Shown piece after piece: positions 1-8,338 of a stretch of DNA of 64,000 bases. Numbering within the stretch: the first letter of the stretch is position 1; every line of letters starts with the position of its first letter. A model generated the notes under the pieces. It did no database searches. It worked only from the letters and a program-made list of their open reading frames with translations, and had not been told where the DNA came from. Source of the stretch: Microbacterium sp. lyk4-40-TSB-66 (GTDB lineage: Bacteria; Actinomycetota; Actinomycetes; Actinomycetales; Microbacteriaceae). The stretch lies in assembly GCF_030209475.1 (NCBI RefSeq), contig NZ_JARVRW010000001.1, positions 124,001 to 188,000 on the forward strand, in the 5' to 3' direction. Both the position numbers and the translations under genes were made by a program.

Positions 1-70
1 CCTTCGTCAACCGGTCGCGGCGGCGGAGGCCCGCTGAGGTCACCGGCGCAGCGTCCCGCGGGAACGGAAG

Positions 71-100
71 AGGGGGTGGATGCCATGGCATCCACCCCCT
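71..100. terminator. Perfect 30-bp palindrome, probable terminator
   Basis: The stretch is exactly self-complementary over 30 bp. It runs from an AGGGGG arm through GGATGCC-AT-GGCATCC to a CCCCCT arm. It lies 14 bp beyond the stop of the L,D-transpeptidase gene and probably terminates it. It embeds both orientations of the heptamer that is over-represented across the window. The fully symmetric, loop-free layout is unusual; a real RNA hairpin would need to open 3-4 central bases. Confidence 0.7.
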
Positions 101-113
101 CCAAGACCGGCGC

Positions 114-1505
114 TCAGTAGTGGACCGAGACCTCGGTGCCCTGGTAGGCCCAGTCGTACAGTTCTTTGGCGTTGCTCACCGTGAGGTTGACGCAGCCGTG
201 GCTCATCGGAGTGCCGAAGTTGTTGTGCCAGTACGTGCCGTGGAACGCCTCGTCGCCGTTGAAGTACGCGACCCACGGGACATCTTTGGTGCACCAGTCG
301 TAGCCCGGGACGCAACCCATGTCCTGCATCGACGTCTTCCAGCCGATGCGGTAGTCACCCGTGTGGGTCTCCCAGCCGCTCTTGCCCGACGACATCGACC
401 AGTTGCGGTAGACCTGCCCGTTCTCGTACAGGGTGACCGACTGCGCGCTGAGGTTGACCTCGATGCGACGCTCGGTCTTCTTGGTGTCGAAGGGCGTCTC
501 GGCGACGGTGAGGCCGAAGCGCGCGTTGCCCTCGGCGAGCTGCGACGCGAACGCCGCGGCGATGCCGTTCGTGTCACCGAGCGACCGACCGGTCTGGCCC
601 TCGGTGAGGGCCTTGATGACCTCTCCGCCGCTGTCGACGATGACGTCGGCGTTGACGGCGGCGCGGTCGACGCTGCCGGCGAGACCCGCGACGGCGTTCT
701 GGATGGCGGCTTCATCGGCCGAGATGGCGAACTCGCCCTTGCCGTCGGGGGTGACGGTGATCCAGGATGCCGCGGTGGCACGGTCGACGGGCACCGTGCG
801 CTCGTCGCCGATGTAGAAGCCCGCCGAGTCGAGGATGCCGTTCAGCTTCGCCACGGCGGCGTCTGCCTCTTCGGTGGAGACGGGTGCCTCGACGGCTACC
901 ACGCCGGCCTCGACCGTGGTCGAGGGGGTGCCGGCGTCGAACGCGGACTGGAGCGCAGAGGCGACGGCGGTGACGTCGATCCCCTCGCCGGCCTCGGCGG
1001 GGGTGGTCACGTAGGTCTCGGAACCGGCGTCGTACGCGAGTGAGGCGTCGACCGGCGCGCGGAACGCGCCGGGGGCGCGATCACGCAGCGCGGCGGCCGC
1101 GTCGGCGGCGTCGACGGAGACCGTGACGCCGGTGCCCTGCGGGAACCAGGATGCGGGCTTCCACATCGGGTTGTCGGAGAACGCCTTGTCGGCGAGGGCG
1201 GCGGCGTCGACCGTCGCGCCGAGATCGGCTCCGGTGACGGTCACCTCGCCGGCGGGGCTCTCGACGGTGATCGTCGTCTCGGCCAGGCGGGTCTCGATGG
1301 CCTGGGCCGCGGCCCCCGCCGTCAGTCCGCCGATCTGCACACCGGCGACGGACGCGCCAGGGGCGATCAGCACCAGAGAGGCGGCGATGAGGGCCACGGC
1401 CGTGGCGCCGGCGGGGATGCCGATCCACAGGCCGGAGCGGTTCTTGCGCGCCTTCGGCTCGGCGGGAGCCCAGGCGTACGTGGCGCCGTCGGTACCGTCG
1501 GTCAT
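114..1505 (-). CDS. L,D-transpeptidase (YkuD fold) with N-terminal membrane anchor
   Basis: 463-residue cell-wall enzyme predicted to make 3->3 peptidoglycan cross-links or attach proteins outside the membrane. After a short charged N-terminus there is one hydrophobic segment at about residues 27-49, so the protein is an inside-out membrane-anchored enzyme. The middle 250 residues look like the repeated peptidoglycan-binding module that precedes YkuD domains in actinobacteria. The YkuD domain fills about residues 345-463 and carries the catalytic motif SHGCVNL, with Cys near residue 438 and His two residues earlier, plus an upstream AFHGTYWHNN stretch. Start is the ATG at 1505 with a GGGGGG-rich ribosome site. 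Gene order gives no specific partner. Family assignment is secure; the exact substrate is inferred. Confidence 0.93.
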   Translation of the reverse strand: MTDGTDGATYAWAPAEPKARKNRSGLWIGIPAGATAVALIAASLVLIAPGASVAGVQIGGLTAGAAAQAIETRLAETTITVESPAGEVTVTGADLGATVDAAALADKAFSDNPMWKPASWFPQGTGVTVSVDAADAAAALRDRAPGAFRAPVDASLAYDAGSETYVTTPAEAGEGIDVTAVASALQSAFDAGTPSTTVEAGVVAVEAPVSTEEADAAVAKLNGILDSAGFYIGDERTVPVDRATAASWITVTPDGKGEFAISADEAAIQNAVAGLAGSVDRAAVNADVIVDSGGEVIKALTEGQTGRSLGDTNGIAAAFASQLAEGNARFGLTVAETPFDTKKTERRIEVNLSAQSVTLYENGQVYRNWSMSSGKSGWETHTGDYRIGWKTSMQDMGCVPGYDWCTKDVPWVAYFNGDEAFHGTYWHNNFGTPMSHGCVNLTVSNAKELYDWAYQGTEVSVHY

Positions 1506-1614
1506 TGGTCAAACCCCCCACAAGTCAGTCTTCCCATGCTATGGGGTAGCGCTGCGCATTGGCCGGGAGCCACGTCACGTTCTCATCACGCCGGTGTCGG
1601 CGCCGCCCCGGTCC

Positions 1615-2979
1615 TCAGGGTGCGAAGACCTTGCCGGGGTTCAGGATGCCGAGCGGGTCGAACACCCGCGCGATGTCGCGTTGGAGCCGCCACTGGTCGT
1701 CACCCAGCTCGTCGGCCAGCCAACGACGTTTGAGCACCCCGATCCCGTGCTCGCCGGTGAGCGTGCCGCCGAGCGTGAGCGCCGCGCGGAAGAGTTCTTC
1801 GGCGGCCTCCCACACCACGGGCGGGATCTTGGGGCCGTCGAAGACGAAGTTCGGGTGCAGGTTGCCGTCGCCCGCGTGCGCGACGGCCGGGATCACGAGT
1901 CCGAACCGCCGCTCGATGCGCGCGATCGCGTCGAACATGTCGGGCAGCGCGCTCCGGGGGACCGAGACGTCTTCGATGAGCGTGGTGCCGAGCGTCTCCA
2001 TCGCCGGATGCATGGCCCGCCGGACCGCCAGCAGCGCCTCGCCCTCGGCGGCGTCGGCGGCGACGGTCACGATGCCGCCGACCGCACGAAGCACGTCGGC
2101 GATCGCGCGGGCCTCGGCGGCGGCGACGGGTCCGTCCGTCTGCACCGTCAGCTGCGCCGCGCCCGGGGGAGGAGCCGGCAGCGACAGCAACCGGTGCACG
2201 GCCGCGAGGCTCGTGGCATCCATCAGCTCCATGATCGCGGGCTGCGCACCGGATGCCGTGACCTCGGCCGAGGCGACGGCGGCGGTCCGGACGTCGTCGA
2301 AGAGCGCGGTGAGCGTGACGCGCTCGCCCTCGACGAGGCGGCGGAGCTTCAGGGTGGCGCCCACCACGACGCCGAGCGTGCCCTCGGACCCGATGACGAG
2401 CGAGGTGAGGTCGAGGCCGGTGACGCCTTTTACGCTGCGATGGCCGAGGTGCAGCAGACGGCCGTCGGCGAGCACGAGGTCGACGCCGAGCACCGCGTCG
2501 CGCACCACGCCGTACTTCGCGCAGAGCAACCCCCCGGCACCGGTGGCGATGTTGCCGCCGACCGTCGAGATCGCGCGGCTGGCCGGATCCGGCGCCCACC
2601 AGACACCGTGCGGTTCGAGCTGAGCGTTCAGATCCGCGTTGAGGATGCCGGGTTCGACCACGGCGAGGAGGTCGTCGGGTCGCACCTCGAGCACGCGGTC
2701 CATGCCGCGCACCGAGAGGCTGATCTCGCCGCCGCCGGTGTTGGCGCCGCCCGCGAGTCCGGTACCTGCGCCGCGCGGGACGACGGGGGTGCGGGTGGCC
2801 GAGGCGATGCGCAGCGTCGCCTGCACGTCGGCGACGGACGCCGCATGCACGACGGCGAGGGGGAGGCCCGGGGCCGCGTGACCCGACTTGTCGGCGCGAG
2901 CGGCGTCGAGCGCCGCGGGACGGACGTCGACCCGGTCGCCCAGTTCCGCGCGCAGCAGGGCGACGACGTCGGTGCTCAC
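1615..2979 (-). CDS. GlcD-type FAD-linked oxidase (2-hydroxyacid dehydrogenase family)
   Basis: 454-residue flavoprotein of the glycolate oxidase subunit D / D-lactate dehydrogenase family, which oxidises 2-hydroxy acids to 2-oxo acids. The N-terminal PCMH-type FAD domain shows [17 protein letters not shown] at about residues 58-74. The C-terminal domain carries [12 protein letters not shown] and [12 protein letters not shown], typical of this family. The reading frame stays open further upstream, but the GTG at 2979 overlaps the stop of the preceding membrane-protein gene as GTGA, and the protein then begins at the usual family position, so that start is chosen. Substrate cannot be read from sequence; glycolate, lactate and 2-hydroxyglutarate are all possible. 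A paralogue lies at 19784-21355. Confidence 0.88.
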   Translation of the reverse strand: MSTDVVALLRAELGDRVDVRPAALDAARADKSGHAAPGLPLAVVHAASVADVQATLRIASATRTPVVPRGAGTGLAGGANTGGGEISLSVRGMDRVLEVRPDDLLAVVEPGILNADLNAQLEPHGVWWAPDPASRAISTVGGNIATGAGGLLCAKYGVVRDAVLGVDLVLADGRLLHLGHRSVKGVTGLDLTSLVIGSEGTLGVVVGATLKLRRLVEGERVTLTALFDDVRTAAVASAEVTASGAQPAIMELMDATSLAAVHRLLSLPAPPPGAAQLTVQTDGPVAAAEARAIADVLRAVGGIVTVAADAAEGEALLAVRRAMHPAMETLGTTLIEDVSVPRSALPDMFDAIARIERRFGLVIPAVAHAGDGNLHPNFVFDGPKIPPVVWEAAEELFRAALTLGGTLTGEHGIGVLKRRWLADELGDDQWRLQRDIARVFDPLGILNPGKVFAP

Positions 2980-3362
2980 GCCAAGCGCCGGCGGCCGTTC
3001 ACCGCGCCCACAGTCACCGCGACGATGGCGAAGCCGAGTCCGATCCACGCCTGGCCCATGCTCCACCAGGCGATCGTGGCGGCGGCGTAGACGAAGAGCT
3101 CGACGATGGCGCGGATGAAGGGGTGCACGGCGAGCACCGCGCGGGGGGAGACGAACAGCGCCCACACCACGATGGCCAGGGCGGGGGCGCCGAGGCCCGC
3201 GACGATGTTCCAGGGCAGCGGCCACGCCGTGAAGCCCCAGATGGCCAGGGTGACGAAGGCGACGAGACCGCAGGCGACGCTGACGATCTCGATCGCGGTC
3301 GGCCGCGAGCGCATGCCGGGGGCGAGAGGCGCCTGCGCGCGGACGTTGCGGGAGTCGGTCAC
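2976..3362 (-). CDS. Small four-helix membrane protein, YrdB/DUF2568-like
   Basis: 128 residues with about four hydrophobic segments after a basic N-terminus. Residues such as [18 protein letters not shown] and a conserved [14 protein letters not shown] stretch resemble the YrdB (DUF2568) family of uncharacterised membrane proteins. Its stop overlaps the GTG of the flavin oxidase by 4 nt (GTGA), which implies translational coupling of the two genes. No biochemical role is known to me; family name from memory of the pattern, so moderate certainty. Confidence 0.75.
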   Translation of the reverse strand: MTDSRNVRAQAPLAPGMRSRPTAIEIVSVACGLVAFVTLAIWGFTAWPLPWNIVAGLGAPALAIVVWALFVSPRAVLAVHPFIRAIVELFVYAAATIAWWSMGQAWIGLGFAIVAVTVGAVNGRRRLA

Positions 3363-3536
3363 GCCGCCATTTTACGCGGGCGGCGGGGCGCGGTATCCGG
3401 GATCGCTCACCGTCGAGCCGATCATGACGCAACCGAGGTCCCCTTGCCCGCCGAACGGACCTTCGACACGCTCAGCCACCTCCGCTTCGGGCCGACCCTG
3501 TGCAGGAGCGGTGGATGCCACGACACGCGGGGACGC
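3363..3536. other. Intergenic stretch upstream of the glyA control region
   Basis: Gene-free sequence between the divergent membrane protein and glyA leader. No supported small ORF or hairpin. At 3460-3475 it contains CCTTCGACACGCTCAG, which resembles a short repeat I remember as common between genes in many GC-rich bacteria. One GGATGCC heptamer lies at about 3513. Confidence 0.4.
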
Positions 3537-3556
3537 GCGCGTATACGCGCTAAAGT
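3537..3556 (+). promoter_or_regulatory. 14-bp palindrome abutting a candidate -10 box of glyA
   Basis: GCGCGTATACGCGC at 3537-3550 is a perfect palindrome. It is followed directly by TAAAGT (3551-3556), a plausible -10 hexamer placing transcription start at about 3562, just at the 5' edge of the ZTP riboswitch. The palindrome would overlap RNA polymerase between -10 and -35, so it may be an operator. No clear -35 is visible. The regulator is unknown. Confidence 0.5.
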
Positions 3557-3636
3557 GGCAGCGTCGCGACTGGCGTTGAGGTGGGACACCACCGGGGAGC
3601 GACCGCTTGACGGTATTCGACCGTACGCCTGGGTCG
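3557..3636 (+). promoter_or_regulatory. ZTP (pfl) riboswitch upstream of glyA
   Basis: The RNA contains the conserved core of the pfl motif in order: GUCGCGACUGGCG, a GGUGGG/CACC stem with the invariant CCGGGGAGCGACC, and after a short variable hairpin the pseudoknot-forming CGCCUGGG (3626-3633). P1 can form between about 3559-3566 and 3598-3607. The class senses ZTP/ZMP, the 10-formyl-tetrahydrofolate deficiency signal, and activates folate and purine genes. It ends about 60 nt before the glyA start, fitting control of the glyA transcript and, if cotranscribed, folD. Confidence 0.9.
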
Positions 3637-3698
3637 ATGCGGTATCTCCGCGGATTCGCCGAGTCCGTGGCATCCCGAACCATCGTCAAGGAGATCGC

Positions 3699-4973
3699 AT
3701 GACCGATCCGTACTTCAACGCCCCCCTCTCCGAGGTCGACCCCGAGATCGCCGAGGTTCTGCAGCGCGAACTCGACCGCCAGCGCGGCTTCCTCGAGATG
3801 ATCGCGTCCGAGAACTTCGTGCCCGTCTCGGTGCTGCAGTCGCAGGGCTCGGTGCTGACCAACAAGTACGCCGAGGGCTACCCGGGTCGTCGCTACTACG
3901 GCGGCTGCGAAGAGGTCGACGTGGCCGAGTCGCTCGCGATCGAACGGGCCAAGACGCTGTTCGGCGCCGGGTACGCCAACGTCCAGCCGCACTCGGGCGC
4001 GTCGGCGAACGCGGCGGTGCTGCACGCCATCGCCCGCCCCGGCGACACGCTGCTCGGCCTCGCCCTCGACCAGGGCGGTCACCTGACTCACGGCATGAAG
4101 ATCAACTTCTCGGGACGCCTGTACGACATCGTGGCCTACGGCGTCGACCCCGAGACCAGCATCATCGACATGGACGAGGTGCGTCGCCTCGCCCTCGAGC
4201 ACAAGCCGAAGGTCATCATCGCCGGCTGGTCGGCCTACCCCCGCCAGCTCGACTTCGAGGCCTTCCGCGCGATCGCCGACGAGGTGGGCGCTCTACTGTG
4301 GGTCGACATGGCGCACTTCGCCGGCCTCGTCGCCGCGGGCGTGCACCCCTCGCCGATCCCGCACGCGCACGTCGTGTCGACCACCGTGCACAAGACCATC
4401 GGCGGCCCCCGCTCGGGTCTCATCCTCACCAACGACGAGGCCCTCGCCAAGAAGATCAACACGGCGGTCTTCCCCGGTCAGCAGGGCGGCCCGCTCATGC
4501 ACGTCATCGCCGCGAAGGCGACGGCGTTCAAGCTCGCGATGACGCCCGAGTTCAAGGAACGCCAGGAGCGGACTCTGCGCGGAGCCTCGATCCTCGCCGA
4601 CCGCCTCACCCAGGACGACGTCAAGAACGCCGGCATCGCCGTGCGCTCGGGTGGCACCGACGTGCACCTCGTGCTCGTCGACCTGCGCGAGGCCGAGATC
4701 GACGGCAAGCAGGCCGAAGACCTGCTGCACGACATCCGCATCACGGTCAACCGCAACGCCGTGCCCAACGACCCGCGCCCGCCGATGGTGACCTCGGGTC
4801 TGCGCATCGGCACCCCGGCGCTGGCGACCCGCGGCTTCGGAGACGTGGAGTTCACCGAGGTGGCCGACATCATCGCGCTCGCGCTGATCCCCGGCGCCGA
4901 CGTCGAGGCCCTGCGGGGGCGTGTCGCGAAGCTCGCCGACGCCTTCCCGCTGTACCCCGACCTGCAGCAGTGA
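3699..4973 (+). CDS. glyA: Serine hydroxymethyltransferase
   Basis: 424-residue PLP enzyme converting serine and tetrahydrofolate to glycine and 5,10-methylene-tetrahydrofolate in the cytosol. The N-terminal signature [10 protein letters not shown], the stretch [18 protein letters not shown], and the PLP-lysine motif [16 protein letters not shown] are all present, and full length matches the family. The ATG at 3699 follows AAGGAGA (3688-3694), which sets the start although the frame is open upstream. It sits behind a ZTP riboswitch and upstream of folD on the same strand, so serine-derived one-carbon units are made and oxidised by neighbouring genes. Confidence 0.98.
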   Translation: MTDPYFNAPLSEVDPEIAEVLQRELDRQRGFLEMIASENFVPVSVLQSQGSVLTNKYAEGYPGRRYYGGCEEVDVAESLAIERAKTLFGAGYANVQPHSGASANAAVLHAIARPGDTLLGLALDQGGHLTHGMKINFSGRLYDIVAYGVDPETSIIDMDEVRRLALEHKPKVIIAGWSAYPRQLDFEAFRAIADEVGALLWVDMAHFAGLVAAGVHPSPIPHAHVVSTTVHKTIGGPRSGLILTNDEALAKKINTAVFPGQQGGPLMHVIAAKATAFKLAMTPEFKERQERTLRGASILADRLTQDDVKNAGIAVRSGGTDVHLVLVDLREAEIDGKQAEDLLHDIRITVNRNAVPNDPRPPMVTSGLRIGTPALATRGFGDVEFTEVADIIALALIPGADVEALRGRVAKLADAFPLYPDLQQ

Positions 4974-5012
4974 GCCCCGGCCGGGGCGGGGGCGCGGTTC
5001 TCCCGCGGCCTC

Positions 5013-5140
5013 GTCCCGGCATCCGGGCCCTCCGCGTGAGGGCGGCGAATTCGGCGCGGCATCCGGTTCCCTCCGCGTGGGGGGCGGCGGACCCGGCGCG
5101 GCATCCAGCTCCCTCCGCGTGGGGGCGGCGCACCCGGCAT
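5013..5140. repeat. Imperfect tandem repeat of about 41 bp between glyA and folD
   Basis: Three consecutive copies share a GGCATCC start (5018, 5058, 5100) followed by CCCTCCGCGTG and a run of G-rich sequence ending GGCGG; a fourth GGCATCC starts at about 5136. Unit spacing is 40-42 bp. Each unit contains the over-represented GGCATCC heptamer. It lies in the 473-bp glyA-folD gap together with two nested palindromes. Confidence 0.7.
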
Positions 5141-5169
5141 CCGCCTCCGCCGAGTGACGCTCCGCCCCC

Positions 5170-5238
5170 CGCATAAACGCGATCCGTGCGCAGAAACACG
5201 GCGACGGCCTGTTTATGCGCAGAAATAGCGTTTATGGA
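5170..5238. repeat. Nested palindrome, CATAAAC family, copy A
   Basis: Four 9-bp half-sites: CGCATAAAC at 5170 and CGCAGAAAC at 5189 in direct orientation, then GTTTATGCG at 5211 and GTTTATGGA at 5230 inverted. The two half-sites in each arm start exactly 19 bp apart, and the inner pair is separated by 13 bp. As RNA it would fold into a long imperfect hairpin. Nearly identical copy B lies 160 bp downstream and a variant copy C at 26685. Confidence 0.85.
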
Positions 5239-5329
5239 GGGGCCGGGCTCACCGCCGGAGCCCTCACCGCTTCACACCCGCCTCGCCCCCGCACAGGGAT
5301 GCGATCACCGTCCGCGGCGGCGGCACACG

Positions 5330-5398
5330 CGCATAAACGCGATCCGTGCGCAGAAACACGGCGACGGCCTGTTTATGCGCATGGAAAGCGTTTATGCA
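5330..5398. repeat. Nested palindrome, CATAAAC family, copy B
   Basis: Half-sites CGCATAAAC (5330), CGCAGAAAC (5349), GTTTATGCG (5371) and GTTTATGCA (5390), again with 19-bp spacing in each arm. The left arm and centre are identical to copy A over about 50 bp; the right arm differs between the inner and outer half-sites. It ends 49 bp before the folD start, so it lies in the folD leader. Confidence 0.85.
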
Positions 5399-5446
5399 GG
5401 GGGGCACCCCGCACGACCCCGATCGACACTCAGGAAGAGGGATGCC

Positions 5447-6328
5447 ATGACGGCGACGATTCTCGACGGTAAGGCCGCGTCTGCGGCGATCAAGGCCGAG
5501 CTGGCGGAGCGGGTCGCCGCTCTGCGCGAGCGCGGCATCGTGCCCGGCATTGCCACCGTGCTCGTGGGCGCCGACCCCGCGTCGCAGCTGTACGTCGGGA
5601 TGAAGCACAAGCAGTCCGAGGCGATCGGCATGAACTCGATCCAGGTCGAGCTGCCCGCGGAAGCCACGCAGGAAGAGGTAGAAGCCGTCATCGACCGGCT
5701 CAACGCCGACCCCGCGTGCCACGGCTACATCGTGCAGCTGCCGCTGCCGAAGCACATCGACACGGATCGGGTGCTCGAGCGCATCGATCCGGCGAAGGAT
5801 GCCGACGGCCTGCACCCCACCAACCTCGGCCGCCTGGTGTTGAACGTCAATGCGCCCATCCTCACTCCGCTGCCCTGCACGCCGCGGGGGGTGATCGAGC
5901 TGCTGCTGCGCAACGACTACAACCTGAAGGGCAAGGAGGTTGTGGTCGTCGGGCGCGGCGTGACCATCGGCCGCTCGATCGGCCTGCTGCTGACTCGCCG
6001 CGAGATCAACGCCACCGTGACACTGACGCACACCGGCACCGCCGACCTGTCGAAGCACCTGCGAGAGGCCGACGTGATCGTGGCCGCCGCGGGTGTGAAG
6101 CACATCGTGCGCGCCGAAGACGTCAAGCCCGGGGCCGCCGTGCTCGACGTCGGCGTCACGCGCGAGACCGACCCCGAGACCGGGAAGTCGCGCATCCACG
6201 GCGACGTGCACCCCGACGTCGCCGAGGTGGCGGGCTTCGTCTCGCCCAACCCCGGGGGCGTGGGACCCATGACGGTGGCACTGCTCATGACGAACGTCGT
6301 CGAGGCCGCCGAGCGCGCGTCCGCCTGA
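5447..6328 (+). CDS. folD: Bifunctional methylene-tetrahydrofolate dehydrogenase/cyclohydrolase
   Basis: 293-residue cytosolic enzyme that oxidises 5,10-methylene-THF to methenyl-THF (NADP-dependent) and hydrolyses it to 10-formyl-THF. Family motifs are present: [14 protein letters not shown] with the catalytic Lys, the DGLHPTN signature, GRGVTIGRS of the nucleotide-binding loop and the C-terminal [13 protein letters not shown] at 5447 is preceded by AGGAAGAGG; the frame is open upstream but that extension is repeat sequence. It follows glyA by 473 bp, so it may share the ZTP-controlled transcript or have its own promoter within the repeat-bearing gap. Confidence 0.97.
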   Translation: MTATILDGKAASAAIKAELAERVAALRERGIVPGIATVLVGADPASQLYVGMKHKQSEAIGMNSIQVELPAEATQEEVEAVIDRLNADPACHGYIVQLPLPKHIDTDRVLERIDPAKDADGLHPTNLGRLVLNVNAPILTPLPCTPRGVIELLLRNDYNLKGKEVVVVGRGVTIGRSIGLLLTRREINATVTLTHTGTADLSKHLREADVIVAAAGVKHIVRAEDVKPGAAVLDVGVTRETDPETGKSRIHGDVHPDVAEVAGFVSPNPGGVGPMTVALLMTNVVEAAERASA

Positions 6329-6454
6329 CGTCGGGAGTGCGCGACACCCTCGTCGTCGCCCCCGGGTGAACCGCGCCGTGCCGCCGACTGAACAGACGGA
6401 TTCCGGCGCGCAATGGGGGAGGCGCACACCCCTCCGACATGGCAAGGTTTTCTC

Positions 6455-6940
6455 ATGACTGAGTCTGTGCTGAACGACCTCCTCCGCCGCGTCACCGAGA
6501 GCGGTCTTCTCGACGACGCCCAGATCGACGAAGACAGCGTCATCGGTGCGGCGCACCTGGAGGCTGCGGGTGTCGAGGTCGAGGTCGACCTCGACCCCGA
6601 GCTCGACGACGAGGACACCCCCGATCTCGACGCCATCATGGCGGGCCTGAAAGACATCCTCACGGTGAGCGAGGACCGCTGGCGCGCGATCGTCGAAGAG
6701 GTCGCGAGCGACATCGAAGATGCGCTCGACGACGGCGAACTCGACGCCGACGTCGACCTGCGCACCGACCTCGAGGCGATCGGCGTGGGCGTGTTCGCCG
6801 ACGCGATCATTGTGGTCTTCGCCGGCGAGACGTCGTTCCCCGACGCGCTCGTGCACGTGCAGCTGACGCCCGACCTCGAGGTCGAAGACATCGAGATCAT
6901 CGGCGACGACGATGAGGACGACGACGAAGACGAGGACTGA
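6455..6940 (+). CDS. Acidic hypothetical protein (cytosolic)
   Basis: 162 residues, strongly acidic, ending in a run of Asp/Glu after residue about 150. No transmembrane or signal segment. A helical N-terminal part (LLRRVTESGLL) is followed by alternating Glu/Asp-Val strands and a hydrophobic core GVGVFADAIIVVFAGE. I do not recognise a domain. The ATG at 6455 has AAGG seven bases upstream; an in-frame ATG at 6413 would add 14 residues but has no visible ribosome site. It is followed by a strong terminator. Function unknown. Confidence 0.75.
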   Translation: MTESVLNDLLRRVTESGLLDDAQIDEDSVIGAAHLEAAGVEVEVDLDPELDDEDTPDLDAIMAGLKDILTVSEDRWRAIVEEVASDIEDALDDGELDADVDLRTDLEAIGVGVFADAIIVVFAGETSFPDALVHVQLTPDLEVEDIEIIGDDDEDDDEDED

Positions 6941-6952
6941 CCCTCGAAACCA

Positions 6953-6986
6953 CGAAGGGCCGGACGAGTGATCGTCCGGCCCTTCG
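6953..6986. terminator. Bidirectional terminator hairpin
   Basis: A 15-bp perfect stem, CGAAGGGCCGGACGA paired with its complement, closes a GTGA loop. It lies between the convergent acidic-protein gene and hxlA and can serve both strands. Confidence 0.85.
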
Positions 6987-7007
6987 TCGTCGGGATGCGG
7001 TCGGCGC

Positions 7008-7631
7008 TCAGACGATCGCGGCGCGGAGCTCGGCGGCGGCGGCGCCCACATCGGGAGCGCTGTAGATGGCGCTGCCGGCGACGGCGACCTGGGCGCCCGA
7101 CTTCTGCACGTCGGCGATGCTCGAGGCGTTGACGCCACCGGCGACCGAGAACGGCACGCCCGAGGCTTCTCCGTCGCGCAGCAGAGTCGCGAAGGTGAAG
7201 CCCTCCTCGGCCTGCTCGTCGAGGCCGGCGTGCATCTCGACGAACTCGGCGCCGAGGGCGATGACCTCCTTCGCGCGGGCCGGCTTGTCGGCGACCCCGA
7301 TGAGGTCGACGACGACGCCCTTACCGTGCTTCTTGGCGGCGGTGACGGCACCGACGATCGTGCTGTCTCCGGCGCTGCCGAGCACCGTCACGAGGTCGGC
7401 TCCGGCGCCGAAGGCGATGTCGGCCTCGAGCTCGCCGGCATCCATCGTCTTCAGATCGGCGAAGACGATCTTGTCGGGGTGCGCCGTCTTGATCGCGGTG
7501 ATGGCCGAGAGACCCTCGCTCTTGATGAGAGGGGTGCCGAGCTCGAGGATGTCGACGTGCGGTGCCGCGGCGGCGGCGAGGGCGAGGGCGGCCTCGGTGG
7601 TGAGGGTGTCCATGGCGAACTGCAGCTTCAT
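7008..7631 (-). CDS. hxlA: 3-hexulose-6-phosphate synthase
   Basis: 207-residue TIM-barrel aldolase of the ribulose-monophosphate pathway, condensing formaldehyde with ribulose 5-phosphate. Visible family landmarks are ELGTPLIKSEG, the metal/substrate motif FADLKTMDAG, VVDLIGV, EMHAGLDEQ and VAGGVN. Start is ATG 7631; the frame is open far upstream only as a shadow. It lies 29 bp downstream of hxlB on the same strand, and the pair forms the complete fixation module. In a heterotroph this usually detoxifies formaldehyde, here possibly released from methoxy- or amine substrates. Confidence 0.92.
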   Translation of the reverse strand: MKLQFAMDTLTTEAALALAAAAAPHVDILELGTPLIKSEGLSAITAIKTAHPDKIVFADLKTMDAGELEADIAFGAGADLVTVLGSAGDSTIVGAVTAAKKHGKGVVVDLIGVADKPARAKEVIALGAEFVEMHAGLDEQAEEGFTFATLLRDGEASGVPFSVAGGVNASSIADVQKSGAQVAVAGSAIYSAPDVGAAAAELRAAIV

Positions 7632-7660
7632 TCGAGGGTCCTGACTGTCGGGGTGGAGGT

Positions 7661-8236
7661 TCATTCGAGATTCGCGTGGCGGGGCCACAGCTCGTCGGCC
7701 GAGATACCCGAGCGCTGCCAAAGCGCGTCGAAGATCGCGTCGCCGACGAGAACAACGGCCTGCTCGAACAGACCGCCGGCGTATTGGGTGGAAGCCGTGC
7801 CCGAGCGATCGAGCTTCGTCGCGGCGGGCACCACGACGAGGGCGTCCGCCGTCCGCCCGAGGGGCGAGTCGGGAGCGGTGGTGATCGCCACGATGCGCGC
7901 GCCGACCTCGGCGGCCGTCTCGACGGCGCGGACGATGCCGGTCGTCGTCCCCGAGCCGCTGGCGGTGAGGAGCACGTCGCCGGCGCGGATCGCGGGGGCG
8001 GTGCTCTCGCCGACGACGTGCACGGCGAGGCCGAGGTGCATGAGGCGCATCGCCGTCATCTGCAGGGCGAGGCCCGAACGGCCGGCGCCGAGGACGAACA
8101 CGCGGTCGGCGCCGCCGAGAACCTCGAGGACCGTGTCGGTGCCCGGGGTCTCGCTGGTGAGGCGGTCCACGACCGAGGTCAGCTCGCCCGAGATGCGGGT
8201 GAGGGATGCCGCGATGCTGGCGTCGGGGGAGGTCAT
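7661..8236 (-). CDS. hxlB: 6-phospho-3-hexuloisomerase (SIS domain)
   Basis: 191-residue single SIS-domain isomerase converting hexulose 6-phosphate to fructose 6-phosphate. Motifs: VFVLGAGRSGLAL, VVGESTAPAI and TASGSGTTTGI, the sugar-phosphate binding loops; YAGGLFEQ near the end is typical of the family. It is first in the hxlB-hxlA operon and diverges from a LuxR-type regulator across a 102-bp gap that holds a perfect 20-bp palindrome, so formaldehyde-linked control by that regulator is likely. Confidence 0.92.
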   Translation of the reverse strand: MTSPDASIAASLTRISGELTSVVDRLTSETPGTDTVLEVLGGADRVFVLGAGRSGLALQMTAMRLMHLGLAVHVVGESTAPAIRAGDVLLTASGSGTTTGIVRAVETAAEVGARIVAITTAPDSPLGRTADALVVVPAATKLDRSGTASTQYAGGLFEQAVVLVGDAIFDALWQRSGISADELWPRHANLE

Positions 8237-8291
8237 GGCTCCATGCTTCGCCGGGGGAGCAGGGTGCGTGGCCGGTCGACGGCACAGGTAG

Positions 8292-8311
8292 ACCTACCCG
8301 ATCGGGTAGGT
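8292..8311. promoter_or_regulatory. Perfect 20-bp palindromic operator between hxlB and luxR-type gene
   Basis: ACCTACCCGATCGGGTAGGT reads identically on both strands. A related half (CTATCC..GGCTAGG) follows at about 8314-8329. Position, 56 bp before the hxlB start and 28 bp before the regulator start, suits a site bound by the LuxR-family dimer encoded next door. Confidence 0.7.
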
Positions 8312-8338
8312 GCCTATCCATCGGCTAGGTTTGGGCGG

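Noticed and set aside
2..37. Possible 3' end of a plus-strand gene (11 codons then TGA)
   Set aside because: Too short to support; no protein signature or codon evidence.
3460..3475. CCTTCGACACGCTCAG as an operator
   Set aside because: Looks like a fragment of a widespread intergenic repeat known to me from other GC-rich genomes; no second half here.
5186..5446. N-terminal extension of FolD into the palindromes
   Set aside because: The added residues come from repeat DNA, and a strong ribosome site precedes ATG 5447 at the normal family start.
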